From the NCBI RefSeq assembly GCF_013201975.1, contig NZ_CP053845.1, positions 682,001 through 746,000 of the forward strand: a stretch of 64,000 bases of DNA, written 5' to 3'. The translations under genes and the position numbers were made by a program. This document shows, piece after piece, positions 18,538-28,097 of the stretch (positions are counted from its first letter, which is position 1; each line of letters begins with the position of its first letter). The stretch is from Campylobacter sp. CCUG 57310 (GTDB taxonomy: Bacteria; Campylobacterota; Campylobacteria; Campylobacterales; Campylobacteraceae). A model generated the notes under the pieces. It had not been told where the DNA came from, did no database searches, and saw only the letters and a list, made by a program, of their open reading frames with translations.

Positions 18538-19352
18538 AGTTTAGCCTTGTTTAATCGGTACGTAACCGTTTGATCTTTTATCTCAATGATGCTTAAAAAT
18601 TTATCAAAAGATATTAAATATATTTTATTTTCTCTCTCTTTGAAATCCGCCACGCTTAGCTTCTTACCGTCCATTAGATCGCCTATATCGCCTAAGTATT
18701 CATTGCGCGGTAGGTTTAAAATTTCAAGAGGATTGAGGAATTTTTCGTTTTCAAATTTTAGCCCACCTTCGCTTTGTCTATGAAGCGCGCTAAGCGTAGC
18801 TTTTTGACCTAGTTTTGAGGCCAAAATTTGCGCGTAAGAGCGGATGTATGAGCCCTCATCGACACTTAGCTTTACCGTTAAAAACGGATGCATATAGCTT
18901 AAAATTTGAGCTTTATATACTCTCATGATCTGCTCTTTAAGCTTAAATTTCACTCCTTCGCGAGCGAGTTTATAGGCTCTTGTACCGTTTATATGTTTTG
19001 CGCTAAATTTTGGCGGAGTGTAAGCTATCTCTCCTGTTAAATCGCTTAAAATTCGCTTTATATCGCTTAAATTTAGCTCTTTTACGTTTTTTACTTCGCT
19101 TATATTTTCATTGTCCAAACTTTCGCTTTGCGCCCCAAACCAAATGGTAGCTATGTAAACTTTTGGCGTTTTATTTATGTAGTTAAAAAATCTAGTATAG
19201 CTTCCGAGCGCTACTAAAAGACACCCGCTTGCAAAAGGATCAAGAGTGCCTGAAAAGCCTGCCTTTTTCACGCCGTATTTACGCTTTAGGCGTGTTAAAA
19301 AGCGATTTGAGCTAACTCCTATGGGTTTATTTACAACAAAAATCGCGTTCAT
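18531..19352 (-). CDS. truB: tRNA pseudouridine(55) synthase
   Basis: Makes pseudouridine 55 in the T-loop of tRNAs. The N-terminal V-N-K-P-I-G and the catalytic F-S-G-T-L-D-P-F-A-S-G motif (Asp near residue 38) are intact, followed by R-x-Y-K. Length 273 residues is slightly shorter than in enteric bacteria, lacking most of the C-terminal PUA domain. The ATG overlaps the uvrD stop by 4 bp. Confidence 0.96.
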   Translation of the reverse strand: MNAIFVVNKPIGVSSNRFLTRLKRKYGVKKAGFSGTLDPFASGCLLVALGSYTRFFNYINKTPKVYIATIWFGAQSESLDNENISEVKNVKELNLSDIKRILSDLTGEIAYTPPKFSAKHINGTRAYKLAREGVKFKLKEQIMRVYKAQILSYMHPFLTVKLSVDEGSYIRSYAQILASKLGQKATLSALHRQSEGGLKFENEKFLNPLEILNLPRNEYLGDIGDLMDGKKLSVADFKERENKIYLISFDKFLSIIEIKDQTVTYRLNKAKLC

Positions 19353-21427
19353 ACGACTTTTTCAACGAAGCTTGACATGATATCACGCTCTATGCCGCCG
19401 AAATTTATGCTGAGTTTAAGCTCTTTTTTGACTTTGCTAACGCCTGTAACGCGACCTATGCCAAAAATTTTATGTTTTACCAAATCGCCTTTTTTATATT
19501 CATTTGAAGTTTGCGTTTGGATTATAATGCTTCCGGAGCATACGCCCGCTTCGTTTAAAAACCTACTTCTTTCAAGCCTTGTGCGCTGCCCTTTGTAAAA
19601 TCTTGAATTTACGCAGCTTAACGTGAGCGTTTTTTTTGCTCTTGTTATGGCTACGTAAGCCAGTCTTCGCTCCTCTTCTATGTCGCTTCCTTCGCCGATT
19701 AGCGGGAAAAATCCCTCCTCAAGACCGATTACGAAAAGATGATCAAATTCAAGCCCTTTGCTTGCGTGTATGCTCATGATTGATATGGCGTCTTCGCTTA
19801 TACCGTCTTGCTCGCTTTGAAGAGTTAGTTCGTTTAAAAATTCTTCAAGCTCGAAATTCGGATTTTGCTTTATCTGATCTTTTATCATCGCATAAAATTC
19901 ATCGATGTTTGCTACTCTTTCAGCTCCGTCAGGCAGGCTTTCGTAGTATTTTTTGATACCGAATTTCGCCTCAAGCTTATCTATAAGCTCATATAAAGAG
20001 GCGCACTCTTTCAGATCTTTTAAATTTAGGACAAATTCGTTAAGTGCGGATACGATCTTTTTGCTAAACGCTTCATCTTTTTCATCTAAATTTAAAATCG
20101 CTTCAAAAATGGAAATTTTGTTTTCGTAGGCTATCTTTTCTATTTTGGCTAGACTTACTTTGCCAAGTCCTCGTTTAGGGCGATTTATGATACGCTTGAT
20201 TGAAAAATCATCGTTTTCATTTGTGATAAGCCTTAAGTAGCTGATGACGTCTTTAACTTCGGCTCTTTCATAAAATTTCACTCCACCGACCATTTTGTAA
20301 GGGATTTTTTCTTTATTAAGACCCTCTTCAAGCGAGCGAGAAAGGGCGTTTATGCGGTACAAAACGGCTATATCGCTTGCATCTACGCCTTTATTTAAGA
20401 GATCTTTTATATGCTTTGCTATCTTGCTGGCTTCCATACTCTCATCGTTTGATTCTAGAAACACTATCTCTTCGCCTGCTTCTTTGGTGCTTACAAGCTT
20501 CTTGCCAAGGCGGTTTCTGTTGTGATCTATGAGCTCGTTTGCAGCTTTTAAAATCGCACTTGTCGAGCGGTAGTTGTGCTCTAGTCTTACTATTTTCGTG
20601 TTTTTAAATTGATCTTTGAAATTTAAGATATTTTCTATCTTTGCGCCTCGCCAACCATAGATGCTTTGATCGTCATCGCCTACTACGCAGATATTCTCGT
20701 GAGTCTTGCACAACTTGCGAAGTAGCTTATACTGCAAATCGTTTGTATCTTGGTACTCATCTACCATTATATAGCGGTATCTTTTGGAAATTTCGTCAGC
20801 CAAGCCTTCGTTTTGATCTAAAATTTTATAGGTTAGGCAGAGTAAATCGTCAAAATCAACAAGATTGTTTGAGCTTAGATACTCTTCGTATTGCTTGTAT
20901 GAATTTGCGATCTTAAGATAGTATCCGTCTTTGTTTTTAGATGCGTCGCTATAAAGGCTTAAATTTGCAAATACATCCTCAACGCTTAAAAGAGAGTTTT
21001 TAAAATTTGAAATTTCGCTTGATAGGGCAGGGGTTGGAATTTGGCTTTCAAAGCTTTTTAAAATTCTTTTTTTATCATCGGTATCTATTATTACGAAGCT
21101 ATTTTTGCGATTAAGATTATCTATATAAAATTTTAAGAACAAAAGCCCGAATTTATGAAAGGTGCAAAGCAGGGGAGTTAAATTTTTACTGTTTTCGCCA
21201 AGCATATTTATGGCTCTTGTTCGCATTTCGTTTGCAGCTTTATTTGTAAAAGTAAGAGTAAGCGTATTTGCAGGATCTATACCTACTTCGCTTATAAGAT
21301 AGGCAAGGCGAGTGGTTATCGTTTTTGTTTTGCCGCTTCCTGCGCCTGCAAGTATAAGCATAGCGCCGTCTAAATGAGTTGCCGCTTCTCTTTGTTCATC
21401 ATTTAAAGATTTTAAAAATTTTTCCAT
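19349..21427 (-). CDS. uvrD: UvrD/Rep-family DNA helicase
   Basis: Superfamily 1A 3'-5' helicase for repair and replication-fork rescue. The start at ATG 21427 (M-E-K-F-L-K-S-L-N-D-E-Q) is preceded by TGGAAA and fits family N-termini; a longer upstream frame is not supported. Walker A A-G-A-G-S-G-K-T lies near residue 28, D-E-Y-Q-D-T in motif II, and G-D-D-D-Q-S-I-Y-G-W-R in motif III. The 692-residue length is normal. First gene of the nine-gene leftward block. Confidence 0.95.
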   Translation of the reverse strand: MEKFLKSLNDEQREAATHLDGAMLILAGAGSGKTKTITTRLAYLISEVGIDPANTLTLTFTNKAANEMRTRAINMLGENSKNLTPLLCTFHKFGLLFLKFYIDNLNRKNSFVIIDTDDKKRILKSFESQIPTPALSSEISNFKNSLLSVEDVFANLSLYSDASKNKDGYYLKIANSYKQYEEYLSSNNLVDFDDLLCLTYKILDQNEGLADEISKRYRYIMVDEYQDTNDLQYKLLRKLCKTHENICVVGDDDQSIYGWRGAKIENILNFKDQFKNTKIVRLEHNYRSTSAILKAANELIDHNRNRLGKKLVSTKEAGEEIVFLESNDESMEASKIAKHIKDLLNKGVDASDIAVLYRINALSRSLEEGLNKEKIPYKMVGGVKFYERAEVKDVISYLRLITNENDDFSIKRIINRPKRGLGKVSLAKIEKIAYENKISIFEAILNLDEKDEAFSKKIVSALNEFVLNLKDLKECASLYELIDKLEAKFGIKKYYESLPDGAERVANIDEFYAMIKDQIKQNPNFELEEFLNELTLQSEQDGISEDAISIMSIHASKGLEFDHLFVIGLEEGFFPLIGEGSDIEEERRLAYVAITRAKKTLTLSCVNSRFYKGQRTRLERSRFLNEAGVCSGSIIIQTQTSNEYKKGDLVKHKIFGIGRVTGVSKVKKELKLSINFGGIERDIMSSFVEKVV

Positions 21428-21553
21428 TAAATTTCCAAGAAATATATTTAGTGTATTTAGATTGTAACACAACAACCTTAAAAATCAGCGTTTTTAATAT
21501 CTATTTCAGTGTAATTTTAGTATTTATTACTATAATTATTCGATGCGTGATAT

Positions 21554-21559
21554 TATAAT
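21554..21559 (+). promoter_or_regulatory. Probable -10 element for the LysR gene
   Basis: TATAAT about 50 bp before the LysR ATG in very AT-rich DNA. The 182-bp divergent spacer with uvrD also contains AT-rich partial palindromes (for example around 21555-21590) that could be operator sites, but I cannot define one. Confidence 0.45.
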
Positions 21560-21609
21560 TTTTCTTAATAATATTATGTTATCTTAAAAAAAGAAAAGAG
21601 AGCAAGAGT

Positions 21610-22482
21610 ATGATTAACGATTTTAGTAAAATTTATACCTTCATGGAGATAGTCAAAGAAAGAAGCTTCTCAAAGGCTTCAAAATCCCTTGGTATCTCTC
21701 AACCGGCAGTTACTTTACAGATCAAAAAGCTTGAAGAAATCTTAAAAGTAACTCTTATAATGCGCAAGAAAAACGGAATAATCTTAACCAGAGAGGGTGA
21801 GAAATTTTACAAACTCTGTCTTCGCTTTGAAAATGCAATGTTTAGGTTTAAGGATGAAATTTCTCATATCAAAAACGATAAAGCGCCTCTTGTTATCTCA
21901 ACTACACAGCTCATAGGCGAGACTTTTATGCCGCTTATGCTTGATAAAATTTCAGAAGTGATTGACGCCGAGCTTGATATAAGGATAAAAGAGCAAAACG
22001 AACTGATCGCGCATTTAAAAGACAGAAGAAGCGATATCTGTATCGTCTTGGAGCAGTCGCTTGATGAGAATTTGATTACTAAAAAGCTCTTTGACTACGA
22101 AATTATCTTGGTTTCAAACAAAAAACTCGTAGATAGCGTTAAGCTTGAGGAGCTTTATAAATTTAAATTTATTAAAGACAGAACCAAGTCTTATCTAAAC
22201 GACTTTTTTAGCAAATACGGCATCAATTACGCTGATTTGAAAAGCGCTTATTTGCTTGACGGCTCGATAATGGTTCAGCGTGCGATACTAAACAACTTTG
22301 CAGATGATTATGTAACGTTTGTGCCGAGATTTTTGGTTGAAGAGCATATTAAAAGCGGAAAGCTGTTTGAAATTAAAATGAACAAGATAAAGCTTATAAG
22401 AACGGTTTATGCTGCTGCTCTCAAAGAAAATGAAGACGTCTTGAATAACTTTATAAAGATTAAAAACGGTTTTGAGTTTTGA
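21610..22482 (+). CDS. LysR-family transcriptional regulator
   Basis: A 290-residue LTTR: N-terminal winged helix-turn-helix (residues 5-63) with the S-F-S-K-A-S-K-S-L-G-I-S-Q-P-A-V-T-L-Q-I-K-K-L-E type signature, then a periplasmic-binding-like effector domain. AAAGAGAG precedes the start. It converges on the TonB receptor gene and shares a long palindromic terminator with it, so it is not in the receptor's operon. The regulated gene and inducer are unknown; it might act on uvrD's side, on itself, or elsewhere. Confidence 0.9.
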   Translation: MINDFSKIYTFMEIVKERSFSKASKSLGISQPAVTLQIKKLEEILKVTLIMRKKNGIILTREGEKFYKLCLRFENAMFRFKDEISHIKNDKAPLVISTTQLIGETFMPLMLDKISEVIDAELDIRIKEQNELIAHLKDRRSDICIVLEQSLDENLITKKLFDYEIILVSNKKLVDSVKLEELYKFKFIKDRTKSYLNDFFSKYGINYADLKSAYLLDGSIMVQRAILNNFADDYVTFVPRFLVEEHIKSGKLFEIKMNKIKLIRTVYAAALKENEDVLNNFIKIKNGFEF

Positions 22483-22488
22483 TTTATA

Positions 22489-22522
22489 AAATATAGTAGG
22501 TTTTTTAAAACCTACTATATTT
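22489..22522. terminator. Bidirectional terminator between LysR and receptor genes
   Basis: A 16-bp perfect inverted repeat (AAATATAGTAGGTTTT at 22489-22504 and its complement at 22507-22522) with a 2-base centre. It lies between converging genes and has T-runs in both directions, so it can serve both. Confidence 0.85.
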
Positions 22523-22533
22523 CTGCTTACTAA

Positions 22534-25500
22534 CTAAAACGTAAATTCAAATGTAAATTTGAAGTTTCTTCCCGGGGCATTGAATCTGTTAATGCCAAGT
22601 CCATCGCTTTTCCTGACCATGTTTGTAGTTCCAAAAGAGCGTATAGAACGAGCTGATTCCCATGTTATATATTTTTCATCGGTAAGATTGTATGCGCCAA
22701 GTCTTAATGTAAGATTTTTTATAGGTTTTGTGTAAGCTATGATATCTATTGTTGTGTATTTAGTGCTTAGCCAGTGAGATCTATAGTCTGTTACCAGTCT
22801 TCCGTTTATATAATCTCTTGCGCTAGGAGGATTGCCTGGTTTTTCATTTCGCCAAAACATATTGTAAGTATCTTGAGGTTTTTTAGCAGAAACATCCGTG
22901 ATATATAAATCGGCCCCAAATTTATCGTTTTTAGAAGCATAGCCTATATTGTATACAGATGTTCTAGGCTGAATAGCATTCATAGGCACAAGACCATCTT
23001 CATCGGTTAAAATTTTACCTTTTTGCTTTGTTAATTTATAGCCTACATGGAATCCTTTGAAAGGTTCAAATACATCTCCTAAATTTAGCTTAGAATTTAT
23101 CTCTATGCCGCCTACTTTGGCTTTTTGTCTGTTTACATTTTGGTATATATCAAAGTCAAGTCCACTATTTACATTGTTTCCGGCATTTTTTCTTTCGACT
23201 CCTAAAAATTTAAGATCTAGAAAATTTGCATAATCTGTTTTAAATGTGCTAAAAGATATAAAGCTTGAATTTTGATGAAAAGTTAGTGCTATCTCCTTTG
23301 TCTTTGCTATTTCAGGCTGTAGATTAACATTTGGTTTTATAGTAAAGTCGGGATGTTTAAAGGCCAAGTAAAGCTCTTCGTGAGTAGGCGCTCTAAATCC
23401 TTTTGAATATTTTGTTTGAATTCTTATAAAATCAAGTGGGTCAAGTGTAAATCCCAATGAGTATGAACTGCTTTTAAATTCTCTTGGTCTAGAGAAATAT
23501 TCTATATTTTTTTGTGGATTTAGTTTGTTTTCTTGCTCTACTTTTGCCGCTTCTGCTTTTGATTTTTCATGTTCTGCTACTTTATCATTGTAAGCTTTTA
23601 AATCTTTTTGGTATAAATCCGGCTTGCCTCTATATTTTGGCTCCCAAGGAAATGGTTTTTCAAGAATACTTGGCGCAGGCTTAATCGGAGGAACGGGTTT
23701 TAGAGGTATAAATAACCCTTTTACCATATCATCGGGTACTTTTGGAGATACTCCAGGAATGTATTCGGGGGTATATTTTATTTTGTCATATCTATAGCCT
23801 AAATCAATACCGACATAGTCGTTTATCTGCACTTCATCCGCTACATAAAATGCACCATTTTCATTTTTAACGGGAATTAGAAAAGATGTTTCAGGTTCAA
23901 CTTTTGGGCATTTTAGACCATTAAATCCTGTTCCTTTGCAGTCTTTAAAATCATCTGTCCACCAAGCAGGAGCAGTAGCGTCATATCCCTGCCTATTAAC
24001 CATCTCCTTTTTACCTCTTGCGTATAATCCGCCATAAGAAAGACTATGATCCATTGAAAATATTGTAAATTCTTTTGTAAAATCAAGATTAAATTGCTTA
24101 GTGTCAGTATTAAGATCTCTTTCTTTCCAGTCTCTCTCTAGATAGCCTTTTGAGCCGGGAGTCAGCGTTGAGAATTTATTTGTATTTGCTTCAACCTCTT
24201 TTCCAAATCCGTTAATAAATTTATGTGTAGCTTTTATCTTTTTATATATCTTTCCGCCTTGTTTTTCTTCAGTAACGCTAAATTTATATTTTTTACCATC
24301 CTTTCCTGTTATTTCCGTAACACCTTTTGACAAATCGATATTATGACCTTTGATATTTGGATCTCCATATGGAGGATTTTCATATAATGTTATATCTTTA
24401 GAGCAGTCGTAAACGGAGCAGTCAAATAAATATTCGTTTACGTTTTTTAAGTTAAAGCCGGAACTATGTCTTTTGCCGGTTGAGTCCGTAAGAACCGATA
24501 GCCCTCCCGCACCGTCTTTTGTTAATGTTACATCTTTTCCGTGTTTGTCTACTACTTTTCCGTTTTGTACATTTAGCCCTATTGGATTTGCTATTTCTGC
24601 ACAATCGCTACCTCTACAAAATTCCTCTGTTCTGGCTCTGGTTTTGATCTTTTGATTAGAGTATGTAAATTTAACGCTATCCCATAAAGGAGTTTCGGTA
24701 AAATTTTCATATGTCATACTAAAATTTTTTCTTGTAGTCGTATCCGTAGTATGTCTTTGACCTAGTTTCTGTGGAAAATCAAAGCCAGTAATTGATTTTG
24801 GACTAAGTGTGTAAGAATAATCATGCCCTTTTGAAATATTTTCATAGTCATCTATAGCAAATCCAAATCTATGCTCTTCATGCGGTTGAAAGCCTACTTT
24901 GATAAGATTGCTATGTTTTTTTATATAGTAAGGGTCGGCTTTTTCTCTTTCTCTTCCTACTATTGAATCATCGTAAGAATCATACCCGTAGTTTTTGGTT
25001 TCATGATGCCTTCTTTTTGTTGTTATAAATAAAATATCAAACCATTTGTATCTGGCAGCAAGAGTGTGGGAGTGCAATCTCTGATCATCTGCTGTTGAAA
25101 CTCCGCCTTTGTATCCGTAAAAATAATCTTTTTTAAGCAGGAAGTCCCTAGCGTCTTTTGTTTCAAACATTACAGAGCCACCAAGCGCTCCTGAACCGGT
25201 TTTTACAGAGTTAGCACCTTTTGCTATAGATACCTCTTTGACGGTTTCTATTTCAACTCCGTTTCTTGTATTGTTGAAATTTCCGTATCCTTCAAAAATC
25301 TCTTTAAAGCCTTGCGAGCTTAAAGTTTCAGCCTGATGAAGTCCGTCTATAGTTATAGCGACACGGTTTTCATCAACTCCGCGTATAGCATATCCGCTTG
25401 CGCCAAATCTTCCTGTTTCAACTACGCTTACTCCTGTTTCATACTTCACTAAGTCTTTTGTATCTGAAATTTGCTGTTTTGATAGAGTTTTATCACTTTT

Positions 25501-25662
25501 TTTGATCTCTCCGACTTTCTTTTGTAAAGGATCTTCTTCAGGACTATCTGTTATAGTTACCCCTCCTAACTCCACTTGATCTACATTTTTGTCCTCCCCT
25601 TGTAAATTTAAGCCCATTCCCAAGATGGCTAGAGCGACTAATGAAAATTTAAGTTTTCCCAT
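22534..25662 (-). CDS. TonB-dependent receptor, TbpA/LbpA/HpuB class
   Basis: Outer-membrane gated barrel for iron from a host protein or heme. A signal peptide (residues 1-22) is followed by a possible TonB box (V-E-L-G-G-V-T-I-T), then a plug with G-Y-A-I-R-G-V-D-E-N-R-V-A-I-T-I-D-G and K-G-A-N-S-V-K-T-G-S-G-A-L-G-G, hallmarks of the transferrin/lactoferrin/hemoglobin receptor class. Three Cys pairs near residues 347, 412 and 577 lie in predicted outer loops. A long insert (about 637-719) is Pro-rich then Lys/Glu-rich. At 1042 residues it is long. The final residue is Phe, as in barrels. No lipoprotein partner (TbpB/HpuA type) is adjacent. A Fur-like box is upstream. Ligand unknown. Confidence 0.9.
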   Translation of the reverse strand: MGKLKFSLVALAILGMGLNLQGEDKNVDQVELGGVTITDSPEEDPLQKKVGEIKKSDKTLSKQQISDTKDLVKYETGVSVVETGRFGASGYAIRGVDENRVAITIDGLHQAETLSSQGFKEIFEGYGNFNNTRNGVEIETVKEVSIAKGANSVKTGSGALGGSVMFETKDARDFLLKKDYFYGYKGGVSTADDQRLHSHTLAARYKWFDILFITTKRRHHETKNYGYDSYDDSIVGREREKADPYYIKKHSNLIKVGFQPHEEHRFGFAIDDYENISKGHDYSYTLSPKSITGFDFPQKLGQRHTTDTTTRKNFSMTYENFTETPLWDSVKFTYSNQKIKTRARTEEFCRGSDCAEIANPIGLNVQNGKVVDKHGKDVTLTKDGAGGLSVLTDSTGKRHSSGFNLKNVNEYLFDCSVYDCSKDITLYENPPYGDPNIKGHNIDLSKGVTEITGKDGKKYKFSVTEEKQGGKIYKKIKATHKFINGFGKEVEANTNKFSTLTPGSKGYLERDWKERDLNTDTKQFNLDFTKEFTIFSMDHSLSYGGLYARGKKEMVNRQGYDATAPAWWTDDFKDCKGTGFNGLKCPKVEPETSFLIPVKNENGAFYVADEVQINDYVGIDLGYRYDKIKYTPEYIPGVSPKVPDDMVKGLFIPLKPVPPIKPAPSILEKPFPWEPKYRGKPDLYQKDLKAYNDKVAEHEKSKAEAAKVEQENKLNPQKNIEYFSRPREFKSSSYSLGFTLDPLDFIRIQTKYSKGFRAPTHEELYLAFKHPDFTIKPNVNLQPEIAKTKEIALTFHQNSSFISFSTFKTDYANFLDLKFLGVERKNAGNNVNSGLDFDIYQNVNRQKAKVGGIEINSKLNLGDVFEPFKGFHVGYKLTKQKGKILTDEDGLVPMNAIQPRTSVYNIGYASKNDKFGADLYITDVSAKKPQDTYNMFWRNEKPGNPPSARDYINGRLVTDYRSHWLSTKYTTIDIIAYTKPIKNLTLRLGAYNLTDEKYITWESARSIRSFGTTNMVRKSDGLGINRFNAPGRNFKFTFEFTF

Positions 25663-25722
25663 TTATTAAGCCTTTTTGAGGTTGATAAAATTTGTAATTA
25701 CAATATTCGTTATTATAAAGCA

Positions 25723-25741
25723 GACAATGATAATAAATATT
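25723..25741 (-). promoter_or_regulatory. Fur-box-like operator upstream of the TonB receptor
   Basis: GACAATGATAATAAATATT matches 15 of 19 positions of the E. coli Fur consensus, including the central TGATAAT. It lies about 60 bp before the receptor ATG, within the expected promoter, consistent with iron-repressed expression. Campylobacter Fur sites differ from the enteric consensus, so this is inference. Confidence 0.6.
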
Positions 25742-25828
25742 AGTTTAAACACATATTAAATATATTATGCGTGGCAAATAAAATATGAAATTTTATTTTG
25801 TGTTGATATAAAAGCGAATGAAAAAGCT

Positions 25829-26272
25829 TTATTTCTTGAAAAGCTCTCTATTTTTTGGATTTGACATGAATATTGACATGGATTTTTCCGTTTTGTTTTG
25901 ATTTTCTTTTTCTTTATGAATTGCAAAATTTATTAAAATCGGGCTATTTTCAACCAAAATTTGAACTATCGCACCAAGCGGAAAACTAACGAAAGAGGCG
26001 AAATTATCCGCCCCAAAACCCGCTTCAAAGCTAAGCTCATCCCCACTAAGTTTTGCACTTTGAAACGTATATCCGTCAAGTGTAAAAACTATCACCGGAG
26101 GCCTAAACGCCGAGCTTATCTCTGTGGGTAGCTCGGGATTAAATTTAACCAAGTCCAAATTCGCCATCACGGAAAACGGCTGATCGTTTTGCAAAAGATA
26201 ATCAATGCACTCATAAACGTGCATTTTCATAAGTAGTCCGAATTTCTCGTCGTCTAAGATATCCTCTAGCAT
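25829..26272 (-). CDS. SspB-like protein, putative ClpXP adaptor
   Basis: Conserved position next to pepF and near uvrD; a hypothetical gene sits at that spot in C. jejuni. The 147-residue protein has a short N-terminal helix, then F-S-V-M-A-N-L-D-L, I-V-F-T-L-D and a F-E-A-G-F-G ... V-S-F-P-L-G-A-I segment (residues 82-102) with the same order of strands as SspB (F-x-x-x-F-G-G ... V-P-x-x-A-V). A charged linker (about 119-131) then leads to a distinct C-terminal tail, as in SspB, whose tail binds ClpX. This similarity is by eye only. If right, it would deliver ssrA-tagged proteins to ClpXP. Overlaps pepF by 7 bp. Confidence 0.5.
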   Translation of the reverse strand: MLEDILDDEKFGLLMKMHVYECIDYLLQNDQPFSVMANLDLVKFNPELPTEISSAFRPPVIVFTLDGYTFQSAKLSGDELSFEAGFGADNFASFVSFPLGAIVQILVENSPILINFAIHKEKENQNKTEKSMSIFMSNPKNRELFKK

Positions 26273-27984
26273 TTTAACTCCTCAAATTCATCAACAAGCT
26301 TCTTAACCTCTTTTATGCCGATATCCCAAAATTTTTCGCTCTCTATATCAAAACCAAATTTTGCAACCATATCTTTTGGGCTCATACTTCCGCCAAGACT
26401 TAAAAATTCAGTATAAATTTCCACGAAATTTTTACATTTTCCGCTTTTGTAAAGTCCAAATATCGCAAGGACTAAAAGCTGCGCATAAGAGTAGGCATAA
26501 CAATAAAACGGTGAGTGTATGAAGTGCGGTATATAGCTCCACCAAATTTTATAATAATCATTTAAGGTAACGCTTTTGCCAAACATCTTTTTGCTCTCTT
26601 CAAGCCAAATTTTGTTTAGCTCCTCAAGTGAAATTTCACCTTCATACGCATGAATTCTGCGCTCGAAAGTAGTAAAATTTATCTGGCGATAAAGCGTGGC
26701 AAATATATCTTCTATCTTTCCTGCTAGAAGTGAAATTTTGTCTTTATCGCTTAAATCTTTCTTGATGTAGTCAAACACAAGCATCTCGCAAAATACCGAT
26801 GCGGTCTCGGCCGTAGTAAGCGGCGTATCCGAATTTAAGTAGCCTACCTTATAAGATAAATGCTGATGTATCGCATGACCCAGCTCGTGAGCCAAGGTAA
26901 ATAGATCTCTTCTGCCGTCCGTGTGATTTAGCAGCACATAAGGATGGGCGTCGCTTGAGCCTGAGTGACTAAATGCTCCTCCGCGCTTGTTTGGCGTAGG
27001 ATAGACATCGCACCAGCCTTCTTCAAATGCTCTTTTGGCGATCTTTGCAAATTCGGGACTAAAGTCGTTAAACGCTTTTAAAACTATTTGTTTGCATTTG
27101 TCGAATTTATACTCGCCGTCTCCTTCAAGAGGTGCGTATCTATCGTAATCATAAAGCTTTTTATAGCCTAAAATTTTACGCTTCTTCTCATAAAATTTAC
27201 TAACTAAATTAAAATTTTTTTCAGCTGTTTTTATGAGCGCATCTACGCTTTGCTTTGTGATTTGGTTGCTTTCGTGTCTTGGCTCTTCGGCGCTTTTGTA
27301 TTTGCGTAGCTCGCAGCTTGTCTTAAGGCTCGTTTTTATCATATTATATATGTATCCAAGCAAATGCTGATTTTTAGCTAGCGTATCGCTTAATGATTTT
27401 GCCGCAAGCTTTCGCACGTTTCTATCTTTATCGTGAAGCTTGCTTAAAATTTGCTCTTCGCTTAAAAGCTCATTTTTGAATTTAAATTTAAGATTACTCA
27501 TTGTTTCGTCAAATAGTCTTGCAAACCCGTCTCTTCCCGTATTTGCCGTGCGAAGCAAGACCTGCTCTTCTTTTAAGCTCAGCTGATGAGCCTTTGACTT
27601 GGCGAGATTGCTTAAATAGTATCCATGGGTTTTTGAAGCTTTTATAATCTCTTGTTGTTTTTTATCTTCAAATTCGTTAAATTTGATCTCAAAAAAGAGC
27701 AAATTTTCTTGAGCCTTTGTGGCAATCTCTTCAAATTTAGCGTAAAACGCTCCTTTTGAAGTGTCTTTGGCAAATACCAAAAAGGCATAAGTCGCAACTT
27801 TTGAAATTTTAGCAAGCAGTTTTTCATACTCGCCAAACGCTTTTAAAAATTCATTTGTGTTTAAATTTGCAAATTTATCTGAATAAGTTTTTTCAAATTT
27901 TTCACACTCTTTTTTTAAGTTTAATGCTGATTTTTCAAGCTCTTTTTCATTCTTAAAAAGAGGTTTTAGATCCCAACTCGTCAT
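26266..27984 (-). CDS. pepF: Oligoendopeptidase F (M3 metallopeptidase)
   Basis: Cytoplasmic zinc peptidase that cuts short peptides. The H-E-L-G-H motif (in F-T-L-A-H-E-L-G-H) lies near residue 360, with the third ligand Glu in the T-A-E-T-A-S-V-F-C-E segment about 25 residues on. Length 572 residues is normal. It is followed directly by the SspB-like gene, and is separated from sstT by about 110 bp. Confidence 0.93.
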   Translation of the reverse strand: MTSWDLKPLFKNEKELEKSALNLKKECEKFEKTYSDKFANLNTNEFLKAFGEYEKLLAKISKVATYAFLVFAKDTSKGAFYAKFEEIATKAQENLLFFEIKFNEFEDKKQQEIIKASKTHGYYLSNLAKSKAHQLSLKEEQVLLRTANTGRDGFARLFDETMSNLKFKFKNELLSEEQILSKLHDKDRNVRKLAAKSLSDTLAKNQHLLGYIYNMIKTSLKTSCELRKYKSAEEPRHESNQITKQSVDALIKTAEKNFNLVSKFYEKKRKILGYKKLYDYDRYAPLEGDGEYKFDKCKQIVLKAFNDFSPEFAKIAKRAFEEGWCDVYPTPNKRGGAFSHSGSSDAHPYVLLNHTDGRRDLFTLAHELGHAIHQHLSYKVGYLNSDTPLTTAETASVFCEMLVFDYIKKDLSDKDKISLLAGKIEDIFATLYRQINFTTFERRIHAYEGEISLEELNKIWLEESKKMFGKSVTLNDYYKIWWSYIPHFIHSPFYCYAYSYAQLLVLAIFGLYKSGKCKNFVEIYTEFLSLGGSMSPKDMVAKFGFDIESEKFWDIGIKEVKKLVDEFEELKC

Positions 27985-28059
27985 ATATTTTCCTTAAAAT
28001 TTTTAGAGTATTTTACACAAAATTTGTCTTAAATTTATAAAAGTTATAGTTAAAAGAGG

Positions 28060-28088
28060 AAATTTAGCGCCAAAAAGACGCTAAATTT
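28060..28088 (-). terminator. Intrinsic terminator after sstT
   Basis: AAATTTAGCG (28060-28069) pairs with CGCTAAATTT (28079-28088). On the minus strand it lies 9 bp past the sstT stop and is followed by TCCTCTTTT. Confidence 0.6.
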
Positions 28089-28097
28089 ATTAAAGAT

